A stretch of DNA of 64,000 nucleotides from Bedellia somnulentella (GCA_963576735.1 OY755171.1:18104001-18168000), one strand, 5' to 3'; shown: positions 41,577-53,896, numbered from the stretch's first letter. Notes: a model not told the origin generated them from the sequence alone. Numbers and translations: made by a program.

Positions 41577-41735
41577 TACATATACTCACGACTATAAACC
41601 CTTTAAAGGGGTGGCCAGGGCTTCACGTTTTAATAAATTAATCACACATATGTCTTTAGAAAAGACAAATTGTTGCTGCATCACTGCATGACGGATGGAA
41701 GTATAAATCCATTACGCTATCGCAGTTGTCTTTTA
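41577..41735 (-). repeat. Family A 3' fragment next to a T head
   Basis: CATATACTCACGACTATAAA and GGGGTGGCCAGGGCTTC are family A. From about 41633, TTAATCACACATATGTCTTTAG and a degraded tRNA-like head (AAATCCATTACGCTATCGCAG) are family T. Confidence 0.55.
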
Positions 41736-42201
41736 AAGATTTTTATGAGATGAAAAGTATTCTATTTCCTTCTCCTGTTCTAATCTATCTTAGATTTAGT
41801 CAAATCGGGTCAGCTGTTCGTGAGTTATAAATAGTGTGAGTAACATAACCTTCTTTTTTAACACTACCAAAAAACAACCAGAACTCAAAAAAACATTATA
41901 TATAGCTATGTTTTAGGTTTTGGCTTGTATTCTATTGTCTAAAACTGACTATAATTTATATAATCAATTGTAACTTAATCTTTAAATGGTTCCATCTCAT
42001 AACATTTTTATTATTCTATTTTTTTCTTATTAATGCATACAGGTGCTTCACCGACCGAAAACTCCCCTTCAATATTCCAACCCTAAGAAAATCCCCTTTA
42101 GCTTAGCCATGCTTTTTTACAACATTACTAACCGCATTTTTGTATCACTTACACTAAGTCAACCTCCATCCGGCAAGGAAACTTCGCGATGATAGCAAGG
42201 G

Positions 42202-42486
42202 CTGCCCGGCTAGTACGAACGGTGTTTAAACTTGTAATTCGCGTGGGATAAAGTAGCCATCTCTTACACACTTATTTAGTATCGTATACTGCCATCTCAT
42301 TCTAACCGTTATCGTGTCGATAAAATAGCGCTCGTGCTTGCCCTTCTGGAAGCCTAGTACGAGCGCTATTTTATCGACACGATATCTGTTAGAATAAGAT
42401 GGCAGTATACGATACTAAGTAAGTGCGTAAGAGATGGCGGTTTTATACCGCACGATATCTAGTTATAAGTTCGCTCGCTAGGCCGG
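42202..42486. mobile_element. Two M146 MITEs joined as an inverted pair
   Basis: Copy one (42202-42348) has a CTGCCCGGC left end and a GCCCTTCTG right end, so its termini are of two different subtypes. Copy two (42349-42486) is inverted and ends near GCTCGCTAGGCCGG. The shared core is clear in both. Confidence 0.8.
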
Positions 42487-42782
42487 AGTCTAACCACAGA
42501 ACTTACTGAAACCCACTAGGGTAACAATAACCGCAAAACAGCAGTTTCGTCCTATGGTGCAAGTTCAGCGGGGTTGCTTAACATACAGTGAAATATGAAA
42601 TTTACCCTTTAAAACTTTTTATTAATTTTATTGATTTTATCGTCCAAAGGTTGACTAATCTCTTTTTGAAACCCCTATTTTAGCTTACAGTTACAAGTTT
42701 TTGCTTAACAGGAAAATTAAAAACGCAACTCAGAAAAATGCTCAACCCAACTTTCTCAGGATGCTCCCAAAAATGAGTCAAC

Positions 42783-42960
42783 CAGATATATTAATGGTTC
42801 TGAGCATCACCTGAAACTTTGTCACTTCGTATTCAGAGTGCACTTTTTATTTTGACAGTGCATTTATGCGACCGGAGGCATATCTTTCACTCTCAGTGTC
42901 TCATTAACTTGACTAATTGTGAATCAGCCACGTGGATTTCTTCACTTGTCTTAATAAATA
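42783..42960 (-). repeat. Family T SINE, old copy
   Basis: GGTTCTGAGCATCACCTGAAACTTTGTCAC, TTTTGACAGTGCAT and CCACGTGGATTTCTTCAC follow T order with many changes. Confidence 0.6.
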
Positions 42961-42965
42961 ATCAG

Positions 42966-43212
42966 GCATGTAGTGTCGGGTTAAAATAGCACTAATCCAC
43001 AACTTGCCAAGGGCGTCGTTAGAGACGACTCAACGCTTCGGGGCTTTTTAAGTGATTGTGGAGCAATTTGGCTAGGGGCATTTTTTCAACTATCCTCTCT
43101 TTTACAATCTTTGTCCCACGCAACATTCAAAAGTGTAGAGTCCAGATCCAGAGTAATTTCTAATTTTCAAGCCCTGACTACCTCTTTTTGAGAATTATAA
43201 GCTGTAAGTATA
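42966..43212 (+). repeat. Family A repeat, old copy
   Basis: GTAGTGTCGGGTTAAAATAGC through TTATAAGCTGTAAGTATATG follow the family with many changes. Confidence 0.65.
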
Positions 43213-43227
43213 TGTAATGTTTATTGT

Positions 43228-43440
43228 ATGTTGCTGTTTAGTGTCGGCTTAGGATAACACTACCCCATTTCTGCCGGTAGGTGTACGTAAGAGGCGACTA
43301 ACGGTATTGGGGCTTTTAAGGGATTTTTGGGCGATGTGCGAGCACAAAAGCGGCTGAGTAACTTCTAGTTTCTTAGCTCTGGCTACCCCTTCTTGGGATT
43401 TGTAGCCGTGAGTATATGTATGTAAGTATATGTAAGTATA
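43228..43440 (+). repeat. Family A repeat with internal deletion
   Basis: GTTTAGTGTCGGCTTAGGAT to GGGCGATGTG joins directly to a late part (GCGGCTGAGTAACTTC), then the 3' module and tail. Confidence 0.75.
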
Positions 43441-45540
43441 AATAAACCACAGAAAACGCCTTAAAAAAGATACATCAGCATCAAAATTGTATCAAAAAGT
43501 ATTTCGTTATATCATTTGATGTCATATTCAATCAAATCAAAAGCATTTCAAAGACATTCCAACACAAAGACGTCATCGGTCCACTTCAAACTCAATTCTA
43601 CCTTATAAAAATACTCGAGTGATTTCAATATCTCGAGCGAGAGGCCTGAAGCTTCAGGACATTAAGTCAATCGTCCCGAGACATGCGGTCAGCTGGAAAA
43701 ACTTGGGACAATCTTTGCCGGGTTGCTCAGGAACTGAATTTGCGAAGCAGATTTTTGCGTAATTGGCTCCAATTATTTTAGTTCTTTAGTGCTTATTGTA
43801 GCAAGCAAATTTAGGCATTGATTGGGTTTGTTTCACTTTTGCGCGTCGCGTCGGTTGGGTTGCTAAATTAGTTACATGATATTTTTCAGTTGGAAAACAA
43901 CAACTTTTTACTAACTACTTAACTTGACTGATTAGGTACCAAACTGGACAAAGTTAATAAGTTCCTATAGTCTTTCCCAATAAAAATAACAGTTGAACCT
44001 TTTACGTTTTCTAAATATGTATGCTCAAATACATTTTTAAATATTTAAACAAATATAACTTGTTATGTCAGCGATTTCTTGATACTAAGAGCTTAAACTA
44101 TCGTAAATAATAATAATAATGTATAAACATATATTATTTGGACAACAAGCCACAGTAGTTTGATTGTAATAAAAAATACAAATTCATAATATAATCTGTT
44201 ATGTTTAGAAACTTGGTCGTATATCGGAGAGCCAAATATTTTTTTGTTTTTCACGAAGCACTTTGCTGCCACTGTCTAAGGAAAATAGCTTTAAAGCGAT
44301 GATAATTATAACTAGGTTTAAACTTTCCTGGTAGTTACATGAGACTTTATCCAGCTAGACATTCAGTACTCGTCTTATAAATATTTTCATCAACAAACAA
44401 ACAAACAGCAAAAGTGAAACTTCGCGCGGAAGTCAGAATGCTAAATTACTTAGATGTGTTGTTATTTCCCTTTACGTATATGAGAATTCAACCACGAGGT
44501 TACCAGATATATAAACATTTGTAAACACCAAAATACTTAGATGTCAACCTAGCCCGTTTAAACAAAGCTTACTTACGTAAAAATGTTGTCTATTCATCAT
44601 ATCTAAATATTTATTTCGGAAAATCCAAATAAATAAAATAGCAGTGATGTTTTGTAATATTGAAATAACCGCTTTCATAGATAAGCATACGCTACAAAAT
44701 CAACATTTTGAAAATTTGCATATCAGATTTTTCTTGCCAATACGGCTGAACCGATTTTAAAGGGACTTTTACTGGCAAATAGTTGATGAATTAAGCAATA
44801 GTTACTTGAATACATTTTTTGCTACGAAGTATTAAAATACTCCATAGTACCGAGTGAAGCCGGGCGTTCCGCTTTTATGATAAAATAATATATTTTAACC
44901 AATTATGAGTCCTATACACCGCGATAACACAATTTAAAGACAACAATACTTTTCAACATCAAAATATACCGACGACTGTTATTCAAAATCTCGTCTCCTA
45001 AATACGTAGCCTAAATCAAATAAAACATTCATTTTGAACCTTAATTCTCTAGAAATTGAGTCGAATTTATCGTGACAGTGACACGGGAAACCGTGTAGCC
45101 CCCTATCTATTGTAGAAGTCTATTTAATCTTGTGCAAAATGTCCATCAAAAGTGTGTCGTGAGAATGAATGGCTACTGGAAAATCCTCATTTGCTACAGG
45201 AAAGGTTCTTTACAGAAAGTTAGTTGGGTGCTTTAGTTTAGTGTACATGAACTTACAAGTAATATTTTATTGCTCGGTAGTGTTAGAGAAATAGTTTTTA
45301 AACATAGTTTATTTTAATGGCTTACTTTACTGACTACTATGCACTAAACAGTATAGAAATATTGAAAATAGAATATCCTAAAAAAACTATTGCTTGCACA
45401 TCACAGATTAAGATGTAACGAAAAATAATAACACAGGTTCAATGACCTTGATAACTTAGTGGAAAAATATCCGCTTCTCATTCAGGAAACGTGAATTTTA
45501 ATACTTAGTCATGTGACAGTTTACTTTTACCAAGTTGCCC
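43441..45540. other. No gene; one LINE-like phrase
   Basis: AT-rich. ATACGGCTGAACCGATTTTAAAGG (about 44740-44763) and ACCGAGTGAAGCCGGGCG (44850-44868) are phrases I associate with RTE-like LINE debris. The rest is unremarkable. Confidence 0.4.
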
Positions 45541-45544
45541 CCAC

Positions 45545-45655
45545 TGGATGCAATGTTTGAGCAATTTTTGGGTACTCTGCCTATCAGTGTCAAAGATGTT
45601 TTAAGAATTAGTACTTCTACCACCCCTTCGGGAATTACGGCGTAAAGGTTGACCT
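45545..45655 (+). repeat. Family T SINE, degraded 3' part
   Basis: GGGTACTCTG near 45569 and TTAGTACTTCTACCACCCCTTCGGG, ACGGCGTAAAGG near 45608-45650 are T landmarks. Confidence 0.5.
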
Positions 45656-45824
45656 TGAGTTGAGTGTTAATGTTTCACAAACTTTTGGATGGAAAGATTA
45701 ATAAATGTCACAAATATACAAATTCCTTAGCTTACATATCTCCTCATAACAATATAATAGGGATTTTTTAGGACCACGAGTTAGACTCAGTTTGGTTGGG
45801 TTTCCATCTCGTTTCTCATGTGAC

Positions 45825-46088
45825 ATACATACATACATACATATACTCACGACTATAAATCCCTAAAAGGGGTAGCCAGAGCTAAGGAATCAGAAATTCC
45901 TCAGCCACTTTTGGAAGTTGCGTGGGGAAAACATGGTAAAATAAAGGTGGTTGGTGATGGGTCTCCAACCGCATCGCCCAAAAATCCCTTAAAAGCCCCA
46001 ATACCGTTAGTCGCCTTCTACGTACACCCACCGGAAGAAATGGGGTAGTGCTTTTCTATGCCGTGTAGTGACACAGCTAATCAACTTC
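45825..46088 (-). repeat. Family A repeat with exact 12-bp TSD
   Basis: TTCTCATGTGAC stands at 45813-45824 and 46089-46100. Between them lies a 264-bp A copy with a CATA tail at the left. Beyond the usual 5' end is a short extra piece partly inverted relative to the start of A, perhaps from a 5' inversion at integration. Confidence 0.92.
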
Positions 46089-46490
46089 TTCTCATGTGAC
46101 CTTTCGAATAAATTGGTTTTTACTAAAAAAAACTTGTGCCATTAACGATTTGATAAATGATAATATTAGTCTGAAAGTTCATGATAAATGGTCGAAGTTG
46201 TAAGTTTGTTTTTGTAAATGAAGAAAAATGTTGATTCTTTATCTGAAATGTAAATTGCGAATAAGAATAATTAAGTTATTGGTTCGAGTTTGCTCAGAAT
46301 TTCAACGAATACATTCAATTAAATAGAATAACAGTTTAAACAAGCCTACTATAATAATCGTTTGTTGCCTACCTTTATATAAGAAGTAGTAGTGCGTATA
46401 TGTATGCAAGTATGTATATAGAGAAAGATAATCATGATTTGGAGCTCTCAGCAATAGCCCGTTTTGTTTTTAAATGCAGATAAATAGTCA

Positions 46491-46739
46491 AGCTGTGTAG
46501 TGTCGGCTTAGAATAACAGTACCCCATTTCTGCCGGTGGGTGTACGTAAGAGGCGACTAACGGTATTGGGGCTTTTAAGGGATTTTTGGGCGATGCGGCT
46601 GGAGACCTATCACCAACAACCTTTATTTTACCATCTTTTCCCCACACAACTTTCCAAAAGTGGCTGAGGAATTTCTAATTCCTACGCTCTGGCTACCCCT
46701 TCTAGGGATTTATAGCCGTGAGTATATGTATGTATGTAT
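46491..46739 (+). repeat. Family A SINE-like repeat, well preserved
   Basis: From GCTGTGTAGTGTCGGCTTAG to GTGAGTATATGTATGTATG. Its 3' hairpin has a perfect 5-bp outer stem, GGCTA (46691-46695) with TAGCC (46713-46717), and an inner CCC/GGG stem. Confidence 0.9.
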
Positions 46740-48294
46740 TAAATTATTATTTTTTTATTGTCATATTTTCCCATAGAATAAGGAATTCGCACTCAACCTA
46801 TTTCCTTAAGAATAAGCTCTGGCTACGAGAACAAGGCTATTTCATTTTGTTAGTTGGGTTTTATATTATTTTGTTTAGTATACCCGAGACCATTGCAGTA
46901 GTCATCTTTTAATACTACCTAGAACAGTAAAAACTATCTCACGATTGTTTTAGCTAGAACGGTATTCCGTAACAGTTACAACACATGATATAAATTAAGA
47001 TGTTGCTATCATATGACACTTAAATGTCCCCAATGTATTTGAGAACAAATAAATCTGACACCACGGTAATTCTGGGAACATTCTATTTTCAGCCCGAGTG
47101 GTTCATGACTCAGGTACGTGATCGCATTTAAACGGTATATGGGTTATTCAATAACCCGTTTCGGTAACCTCAATTGAATTAATGCATGCAATATTTTTGA
47201 TCCTCATGCTATATCAGTCATGCGTTCGTAAGGTCAATCTGACCAGGTAATTACGGTCGCAACCAGTTTCCAAAAGGTCAGTGATTTCTTCTCCTTTGGT
47301 TTATACAAACTGATGATGATTTCGAGTGAAGGGCCAGAAAGTTTCAGTAGAGTTAGGAAACAATTCTTTTTGGTTATATGTGAGAGAAAACAGTCTGAGA
47401 AAACTTACATGCGCAGATATAAGTTAATTTTTAATCATGGGTTATTTCTTGGGTTTTCTCTCATATTTACGTAAGGACACTTTTTTTTATATACCCTTAA
47501 AATTTTAAACTCAACTGGCCGTGATCATCCCTTCATCTCCTTCTGGGCGCCGCGCCGTGTCCATCTGTAGGCACCATGTAGGTCTAGTATGCCATCTGGC
47601 ACTTGAAGCGTGGTGGACTCTGGCCGAAACAACCAAAATAAGGTAGGCTCGAGCCCCACGATGGGGACATAATATATGTAATGAGAGGATATAAAAACCA
47701 ATATTTTAATAGCTATTAGGACATCTGTCTTAAGATATGTTATTTTGTAAAACAAGTTTTTATGTTGCTATTAAATTTACTACTTTCTATGAGTAATTAA
47801 TTGCACATGTTACTGAAAATATTTGCAACAATTACTTTTGTTTCTAAAGGTCTTCAAAAAACATCCGAGACTGAGCCAGGACAAATTGATAAAATAAAAT
47901 TTAAAAGAATTTACCAAAAAACAGACAAATCCAAAATACGAGGAAAAGCAATTCATGTCTGTCAATGTAATTGCTTAGTTCAACAAAACCACAAAAACGA
48001 ATTTAAAGGCTTTCATCTGTAGAGAAATGATTGAAAAGGAAGTTTATGGGATCAATTCCGTTACAATCAAATGTGAATCGGGGTAGCTAGCAGTAGGTTC
48101 TAACTAGAAAAAGTATATTTTCTTTGTGGTTATCTTTTTATGTCACCCATTTACCTTAAAGTTGCTTTATTTTGTTTTTTACTATGTTTGCCACTCTAAA
48201 TCTCTTTGGATTTTGAATGATTTATATTGGATTCGATAGATACTGCCTCAACATGAGAACATAATTTTATCAAAATTAGCTGATATGTTTTTAA
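46740..48294. other. No supported gene; one dispersed-repeat fragment
   Basis: The 47570-47675 part (GGCACTTGAAGCGTGGTGGA, GTAGGCTCGAGCCCC, GATGGGGAC) is related to 33360-33460. An inverted repeat ATATGTGAGAGAAAAC/GTTTTCTCTCATAT spans 47377-47467. The 73-codon frame at 47801-48022 (VSKGLQKTSETEPGQIDKIK...) is not recognisable. Confidence 0.4.
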
Positions 48295-48650
48295 CATACA
48301 TACATATACTCACGCCGTTAATTCCCATTGGGGTAGGCAGAGACTATCAATCGCCACTTCGTACAATCCTGGAAAACCTCTCTTGCTTCGTTTACATCCA
48401 TTAATCTTTTCATACATGATCTTTTATTCTTCATACTTCGGACGCCTGCCTTTTTGAGCACACTTTCAATTTGGTCCAAGTGTGTCTTTCGTGGCCGTCC
48501 TCTACTAACATTACCTTCCGCATTAGCTCTATAGATACCTTTTACCAGTTTCCTATCATCCATCCTCTCGATGTGCCCAAACCATCTCAACATTCCTTTT
48601 TCTATCTTACTTACAATATCATCTTTTACACCACACCTTTCACGAAAGCA
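48295..48650 (-). pseudogene. Family L LINE, 5'-truncated copy, open C-terminus
   Basis: On the minus strand MLRWFGHIERMDDRKLVKG, GNVSRGRPRKTHLDQIES, SCMKRLMDVNEAREVFQDC and KWRLIVSAYPNGN read without a break (48318-48593). The stop is next to the CATA tail. It is a C-terminal fragment with no polymerase core, related to 8678-9020 at nearly every residue. Confidence 0.85.
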
Positions 48651-48913
48651 GTTTAAGAAAGCAAGAAGATAGACTAGCCTAGTCGACCTGTTTGGTATAA
48701 TTTTATTTTTATCATCCTATAAGTGATAAACAAAATATGTCTTTTGACTTTTGGTATTATACTAGTTTTAGTAGTAAATGTCAGTTTTTAAATACTTTGA
48801 AATTTAATGGGAAATGGACTTTCACCAATACCTTTAATTGTAATAATTTTATTGTTTGCAATAATTTATTGAACCAAATACATGTTATCATTTGCAACTA
48901 AAACGCTAGACAT

Positions 48914-49320
48914 CTACATGGTTTTATTAAATCTTGAGGATGTAACATTGAAATATAATTTGTGGTTAAAAGAACTTACCTAAGTGAATTTCTACCATAA
49001 TTACATAAAATGTTACATCCGAAGAGATTTAATACCCACCCTAACCCGTAGAAAGGTAAACTTATCTAACCCCTCAGTTGCAAATTCACAGCTTAGATAT
49101 CTCTAAAATGAATGAAGGACCGAGAAGAGGAACGAGAGTGGAGCACGAGAGACCGAATTTTGAACGGAACAATTATGAAAATCACAATTCTTCACTCTAA
49201 AATGGTGTGACCATGCAGTGTATCCTGAATCGGACTACATGGTTTTATTAAATCTTTTCGGATGTAGTATTTCATATAATTATGGTAGAAATTCCCTTAG
49301 GTAAGTTCTTTTAACCATAA
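48914..49320. mobile_element. Nested palindromic repeat, MITE-like
   Basis: 48957-49031 and 49243-49312 are inverted copies around GGTTAAAAGAACTTACCTAA and TTTCTACCATAATTA. The left unit is itself a hairpin with ends ATTAAATCT...CGGATGTAACATT. CTACATGGTTTTATTAAATC also occurs as a direct repeat at 48914 and 49235. This fits two hairpin MITEs in opposite orientation or one larger foldback element. Confidence 0.7.
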
Positions 49321-49941
49321 ATTAATTAATAATAAATTAATTGTTAGGAATACCTAACAAGTACTTTTTTGCTAGCATATCATTCTTAGAGAGAAATGCT
49401 AGCAATGTACGAATAGTGTATCAATAAACTTTACCTAGTAATTCTGTAATTCATTCATCAACTCAACGAACACATCCCAGATAAACCACATCGTACAAAT
49501 TATCAGGTGGCCTACTTACCCTACACAGTCTACACAGCCTCCTAGCAAACGAGTATATGAGGCAGTCATCAAAATGTTATCAGGGCAGGCGTTAGAGTTG
49601 ATGAAATTACGGTCCGGGACCGAAACCGGTACCTAATAGGGATACAATAATAACCCGACCGTCTCTTGCCCTGAATCATCTAACGTCGGCTTAAGGGATT
49701 TTTACTTGTTGATTTGTGCGTATAAAAGTGCTTGTGAGGAATAAGGGAGTCTCGTGTGGTTTTTTAAAGCCAGATATCATGGTCACGGGAAGACTGTAGT
49801 CAATAGTGAAAGTCAATAGTTGTTTTAATCATAATATGCAATCGTGAAAGTCTTGGAAAATACTAAATAAGGGAGTGTTTAGGTATTTATTTGTTTGAGT
49901 GTTGGGACGAATAGAAATACGTTGTTTTTCAATAAAGCGTG
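49321..49941. other. No recognisable gene
   Basis: Nothing is supported. Confidence 0.4.
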
Positions 49942-49950
49942 TTTTTTTGT

Positions 49951-50394
49951 AATGAGAGGTTTTCCTTTTTTTTTCTTATTTTCTTCTTCCTTGTTCTCCA
50001 GATAGATGGCGCCAGACGTGCTATGTTACTGGTAGGAGCGGAACGTCACACCGTTTTTCACACTTGGATGTAATGATATCGTAAAACGGAACGTACATAA
50101 AAACGTTCTGATTTGAAAGTCTAAATAAATATCAGTTTAAGCCAAGATAGCTTAAAAGTAAATAAACAAAGTCGGTATTTATATTTAACATTCTTTTTGT
50201 TGTTTTTACTCGCCAAAAAGTTACTCTATGGTGATGTGAGACATGTTTTTAAATTTGACATTGGCGAAATTAGTGGCAACACGATTGAGGCCACGAAGAA
50301 AAATTGAAGTAAGTAACGTAGTTACATCAACGCCATCTACAGAGCTCTAGAAAACTATGTTGTTTTTTTATTTCTCAAAAAGAAAACCTCTCAT
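49951..50394. mobile_element. 444-bp element with long imperfect TIRs and 9-bp TSD
   Basis: Ends AATGAGAGGTTTTCC and AAAACCTCTCAT are inverted. A second inverted block pairs GATAGATGGCGCCAGACGTG (near 50002) with the complement of 50325-50343. TTTTTTTGT lies at 49942-49950 and 50395-50403. The low complexity of the duplication weakens it. A long-TIR, 9-bp-duplication layout suits MULE-like elements. Confidence 0.6.
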
Positions 50395-50647
50395 TTTTTT
50401 TGTTTAAAATGCTGAATAAGATTGTATACTGGTTTGTATTAAAGCTGAAGAGTTTGCTTGTTTGAAGACACTAATTTAAGATAGTACTGGTTTAGTTTCA
50501 ATCATAAGTTATAAATATTGAAAATGGAGATAATTCATTAGGATGAATAGAATATTTTACTATGAGAAATTTAAGAACAAAGTAGATAGTTGATCTAACC
50601 AAACTTTTTGATTATTATTATTTTATTTGCTTTTATCTCAAAACTAA

Positions 50648-50843
50648 AACTTTCACGCTGTCTATCCCCGAAGGTGTTGGTAGAGGTACTAATACTTCCG
50701 AACATTTCGTGACATTGTGACATTTGCTTGGACAGTGTACTCACGTGGCCTATCGCCGTTTTGTACGAACACACTGTCACTAACAAAGTACAACATAGCC
50801 ATGTGGGTTTCCTCACGATGTTATCCCTCACCGTTGACTTTGT
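50648..50843 (-). repeat. Family T SINE
   Basis: TTTCACGCTGTCTATCCCCGAAGG, TTGCTTGGACAGTGTACTCACG and GTGGGTTTCCTCACGATG follow T. Internal pieces are deleted. Confidence 0.75.
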
Positions 50844-51064
50844 TTTTTAAAATTTCTCGAATTCACCTAATTATATGTGCAGATTAAGTTCGATATTAAT
50901 TATATGTTCCCAATTCGTTGAATTGGTTCATTTAATTAAAACTTTGAATCACATGTTGAGTTCTAATTACTTTATAAACTTATCTTGTTACCAGCTTAAT
51001 AATTAAGAGTCAAATAAATGACTTTTGATAAATAAAAGAGCATTATTTTGGGATTTCAAATTAA

Positions 51065-51200
51065 ATGTTTGGCGTAGTGATTAGAACCTATCACCAAGCA
51101 TTTTTTGTATTACAATGTTTTTTCTTCCACAATGCCAAAAGTAGTTACAGGGAAGTGCTAACCTTTTACCTATGGATTTATAGCCGTGAGTTCCAGTTTG
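51065..51200 (+). repeat. Family A repeat, highly degraded 3' half
   Basis: TTGGCGTAGTGATTAGAACCTATCACC and GGATTTATAGCCGTGAG are the only recognisable pieces. Confidence 0.45.
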
Positions 51201-51228
51201 TATGTATCTACATGTACTTTTATACTTT

Positions 51229-51404
51229 AACTTTCACGTCGGGTATCCCCGAAGGGGTTGGCAGAGGTACTAGTAATTCTGATCATCACGTGACATTGTC
51301 TCCTGGTGTTCAGAGTACCCACATTTTGTTTGGACAGTGCAATCTCGTGTTAGGGGTCAGGCTTATCGCCGCGCCGTTTTGTACGAATACACTGTCACCA
51401 AGAG
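51229..51404 (-). repeat. Family T SINE, 5'-truncated
   Basis: TTTCACGTCGGGTATCCCCG, GGTTGGCAGAGGTACTAGTA and CGCCGTTTTGTACGAATACA follow T in minus orientation. Confidence 0.75.
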
Positions 51405-51459
51405 GTTGGCATCATGCAGGTTGACCTATTAAAATGACTACTAGCTCTGATAGTTTGTC

Positions 51460-51670
51460 TGCTTAGAATAACACTACTCCGATTCTTCCCGTGGGTGTTC
51501 GTAGGAGGCGACTAAGGGTATTGGGGCTTTTTAAGATTTGATTTGTGGGCGATACGGTTGGAGACCCATCACTACAAATATTTATTAAAAAGACTCTACT
51601 TAACTTCCAAGTGACGTAAGGATTATTTTATACTGTAGTTTTGGCTACCCCTTCTAGGGATTGTTTCTTG
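51460..51670 (+). repeat. Family A repeat
   Basis: CTTAGAATAACACTACTCCG, AGGAGGCGACTAAGGGTATT and TTGGCTACCCCTTCTAGGG. The tail is eroded. Confidence 0.7.
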
Positions 51671-51879
51671 TATGTAGCACTGATAGTAGCTGGGACCAAT
51701 ACTTAAAGTGCCCTCCGAAGTACGTGATCAGGATATGAGGAGGTAATCTAAACACGTTCATTAAATATTAACTATCACATATATTACATACATTGTAACA
51801 CATATATTGTAACGGGAGTAATGTCGGCCTAGAATAGCACTAAGCCGTGTTTGTCACCAAACTAGTGCGAAAAAACTGA

Positions 51880-52010
51880 TCCGATTTAAATGAAATTTTA
51901 CATACACATTTGGTAGGTCTGAGAGTAAGGTTTATAATTATTTTTTATAGTTCTCAGTGATAAGGGTTGTTCACCCCAAAATATTTTATTTTTACTTTAT
52001 CGTCTTATTC
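51880..52010. repeat. LINE-like debris
   Basis: ACTGATCCGATTTAAATGAAAT and GGTAGGTCTGAGAGTAAGGT are phrases I associate with degraded RTE-like LINEs. No frame. Confidence 0.35.
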
Positions 52011-53638
52011 TATAGATTTCTATGGCAAAATAACGTCTGCCGGTTTAGTTAGTGAGTATATACTTTTGGGTGAAATTAAAGAGACATAATCTTTTTGGTA
52101 AACTACTTTTACTTTGAATTAGTAGATATGAAATAAAACCAAGTTTTACACAACTACTACAGATAAGAAAGCAAATATTTGAAGAAGTTTTTTATCACAA
52201 GGAAGTTGAAAATGTGTTTGCTTCAATATTTTGTGCTACGAAAGATATCGTGAGGACGACTACTACGAACCACACTTTCTTGTATTTGAGGTCATTGACT
52301 GATGTTTATATGGTGCTATACTTTCAATAGGTTCTATTCTATCCTAGTATTATTGTTATGTATGGAGATTCAAAATTGTGAAGAGACAAAATATCTGAAA
52401 TTGAATGCGGGCTATTTTGACGATATGTTTCGTATTTGAAAGGATTCGCTGATCGATGTTTTAGATTAGTTATATAAAATATACTTTCAAAATTAATTTA
52501 TATTTTCATATTGCTATGTATATAAAGATATGGACTACATTGAGATATGAAACTGTAAGGCGTATTCATTATTTCAATCATTGATGTGTCAACAACTACT
52601 GTTTATGTCACACATCTAGCATTTCCGACTTTTTATAATTTAACTCAAAAATAAAAAACAATAATAATAGAAATAGAAGTAAAATACTGCAAACTAGGCA
52701 GATACACAGCCAGAAGTCAAAGAATAAATACAGCCATGTGCGCTTCGTCAAGACACTTTCTGTCACCGTCGACACTCCTGACAAATGAGCCACATATATG
52801 ACTTAAGAGAATAGATGTGAGAAAAGAGATTTCAACCAGTGTCTATCGCTGTGAATGCCTACTAATTATGTGTTAGCTACCATTTTTTTAAAATATTTGC
52901 TGTCATCATATTTATTAAAGATTAAATATCATGACAATAAAGCAAATTGAAATCAATATATATTATTAATAGTATTAGTTTAAGCGGCAGGTACATCAAC
53001 TTAATTTTCCAGTATCGTAATAAAATATTATGTTCTCAATGCTTAAAATGTGTGGAAAATACAGAAAGTACCTTTTTAAATAGCGGTTAAAGAGCTCTTA
53101 ATTATTGGACTATGTAAATGAATGCAAACATTTTAAAATATGAATAAAAGAATTATAATGCAATTTATTATTTAATTATACTTTACTTTCGCCGTAAATC
53201 TCAATATATGTCTGAACTGAACGTTACAGGGCAAACCAATCCCAGCAATGATATCTAGTAAAATTTTGTGTACTAAATACTTTTAAATAAACAAGTAATA
53301 TACATTTACCACAATAATAAATAAAAATAAAATGTCACAGTAGTCTACCAAAGTGTTATCGGTTAATAGTTGGGCGCTTCATCGATAATTATTACCACCT
53401 TAATTCAACATCGATATCTGTACTCGATAAAACGGCTATCGATATTTTTAATTGCTTCACTACTCAGCGGCTTTCCGACAGCATTTTTATTTACTTTTAC
53501 TAGTTTTGCGTGTTTCATGATGAAGTTTCGAAATTATGTTTATTCGGCTGAAACTCAGGAATGTCGGTACAAGAGTAATAACAACTTTTAAAATTTAGAA
53601 TAACGTTGAAAGGTAAATTTCTTTTATACTTAAATTGT
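52011..53638. other. No recognisable gene
   Basis: AT-rich. Diverged repeats of a TTGTATTTGAGG/TCGTATTTGAAAGG segment near 52281 and 52430 hint at an old duplication. The open frame at 53370-53591 is not recognisable. Confidence 0.4.
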
Positions 53639-53644
53639 GTCGGA

Positions 53645-53882
53645 GCCAATGTGGAAGGTAATGTTAGTAGAGGACGACCTCGGAGGACACATTTGGATCA
53701 AATAGAAAATGTGCTCAAAAAGGCAGGTGTCCGCAGTATGAAGAATAAAAGAGCATGTATGAAAAGATTGATGGATGTGAACGAAGCCAGAGAGGTTTGC
53801 CAGGATCGTACAAAGTGGCGATCGATAGTCTCTGCCTACCCCAATGGGAACTAACGGCGTGAGAATATGTATGTATGTATGC
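53645..53882 (+). pseudogene. Family L LINE, short copy with open C-terminus
   Basis: ANVEGNVSRGRPRRTHLDQI, ENVLKKAGVRSMKNKR and DVNEAREVCQDRTKWRSIVS read open to the stop at 53852, then the tail. GTCGGA flanks both sides (53639-53644 and 53883-53888), a short target duplication. The start codon proposed by a simple frame search lies outside the insert. Confidence 0.85.
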
Positions 53883-53896
53883 GTCGGATAATATAC

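Noticed and set aside
47801..48022. 73-codon frame preceded by a possible splice acceptor (TTTGTTTCTAAAG)
   Set aside because: The peptide is lysine-rich and low in information, I do not recognise it, and no donor or partner exon is visible.
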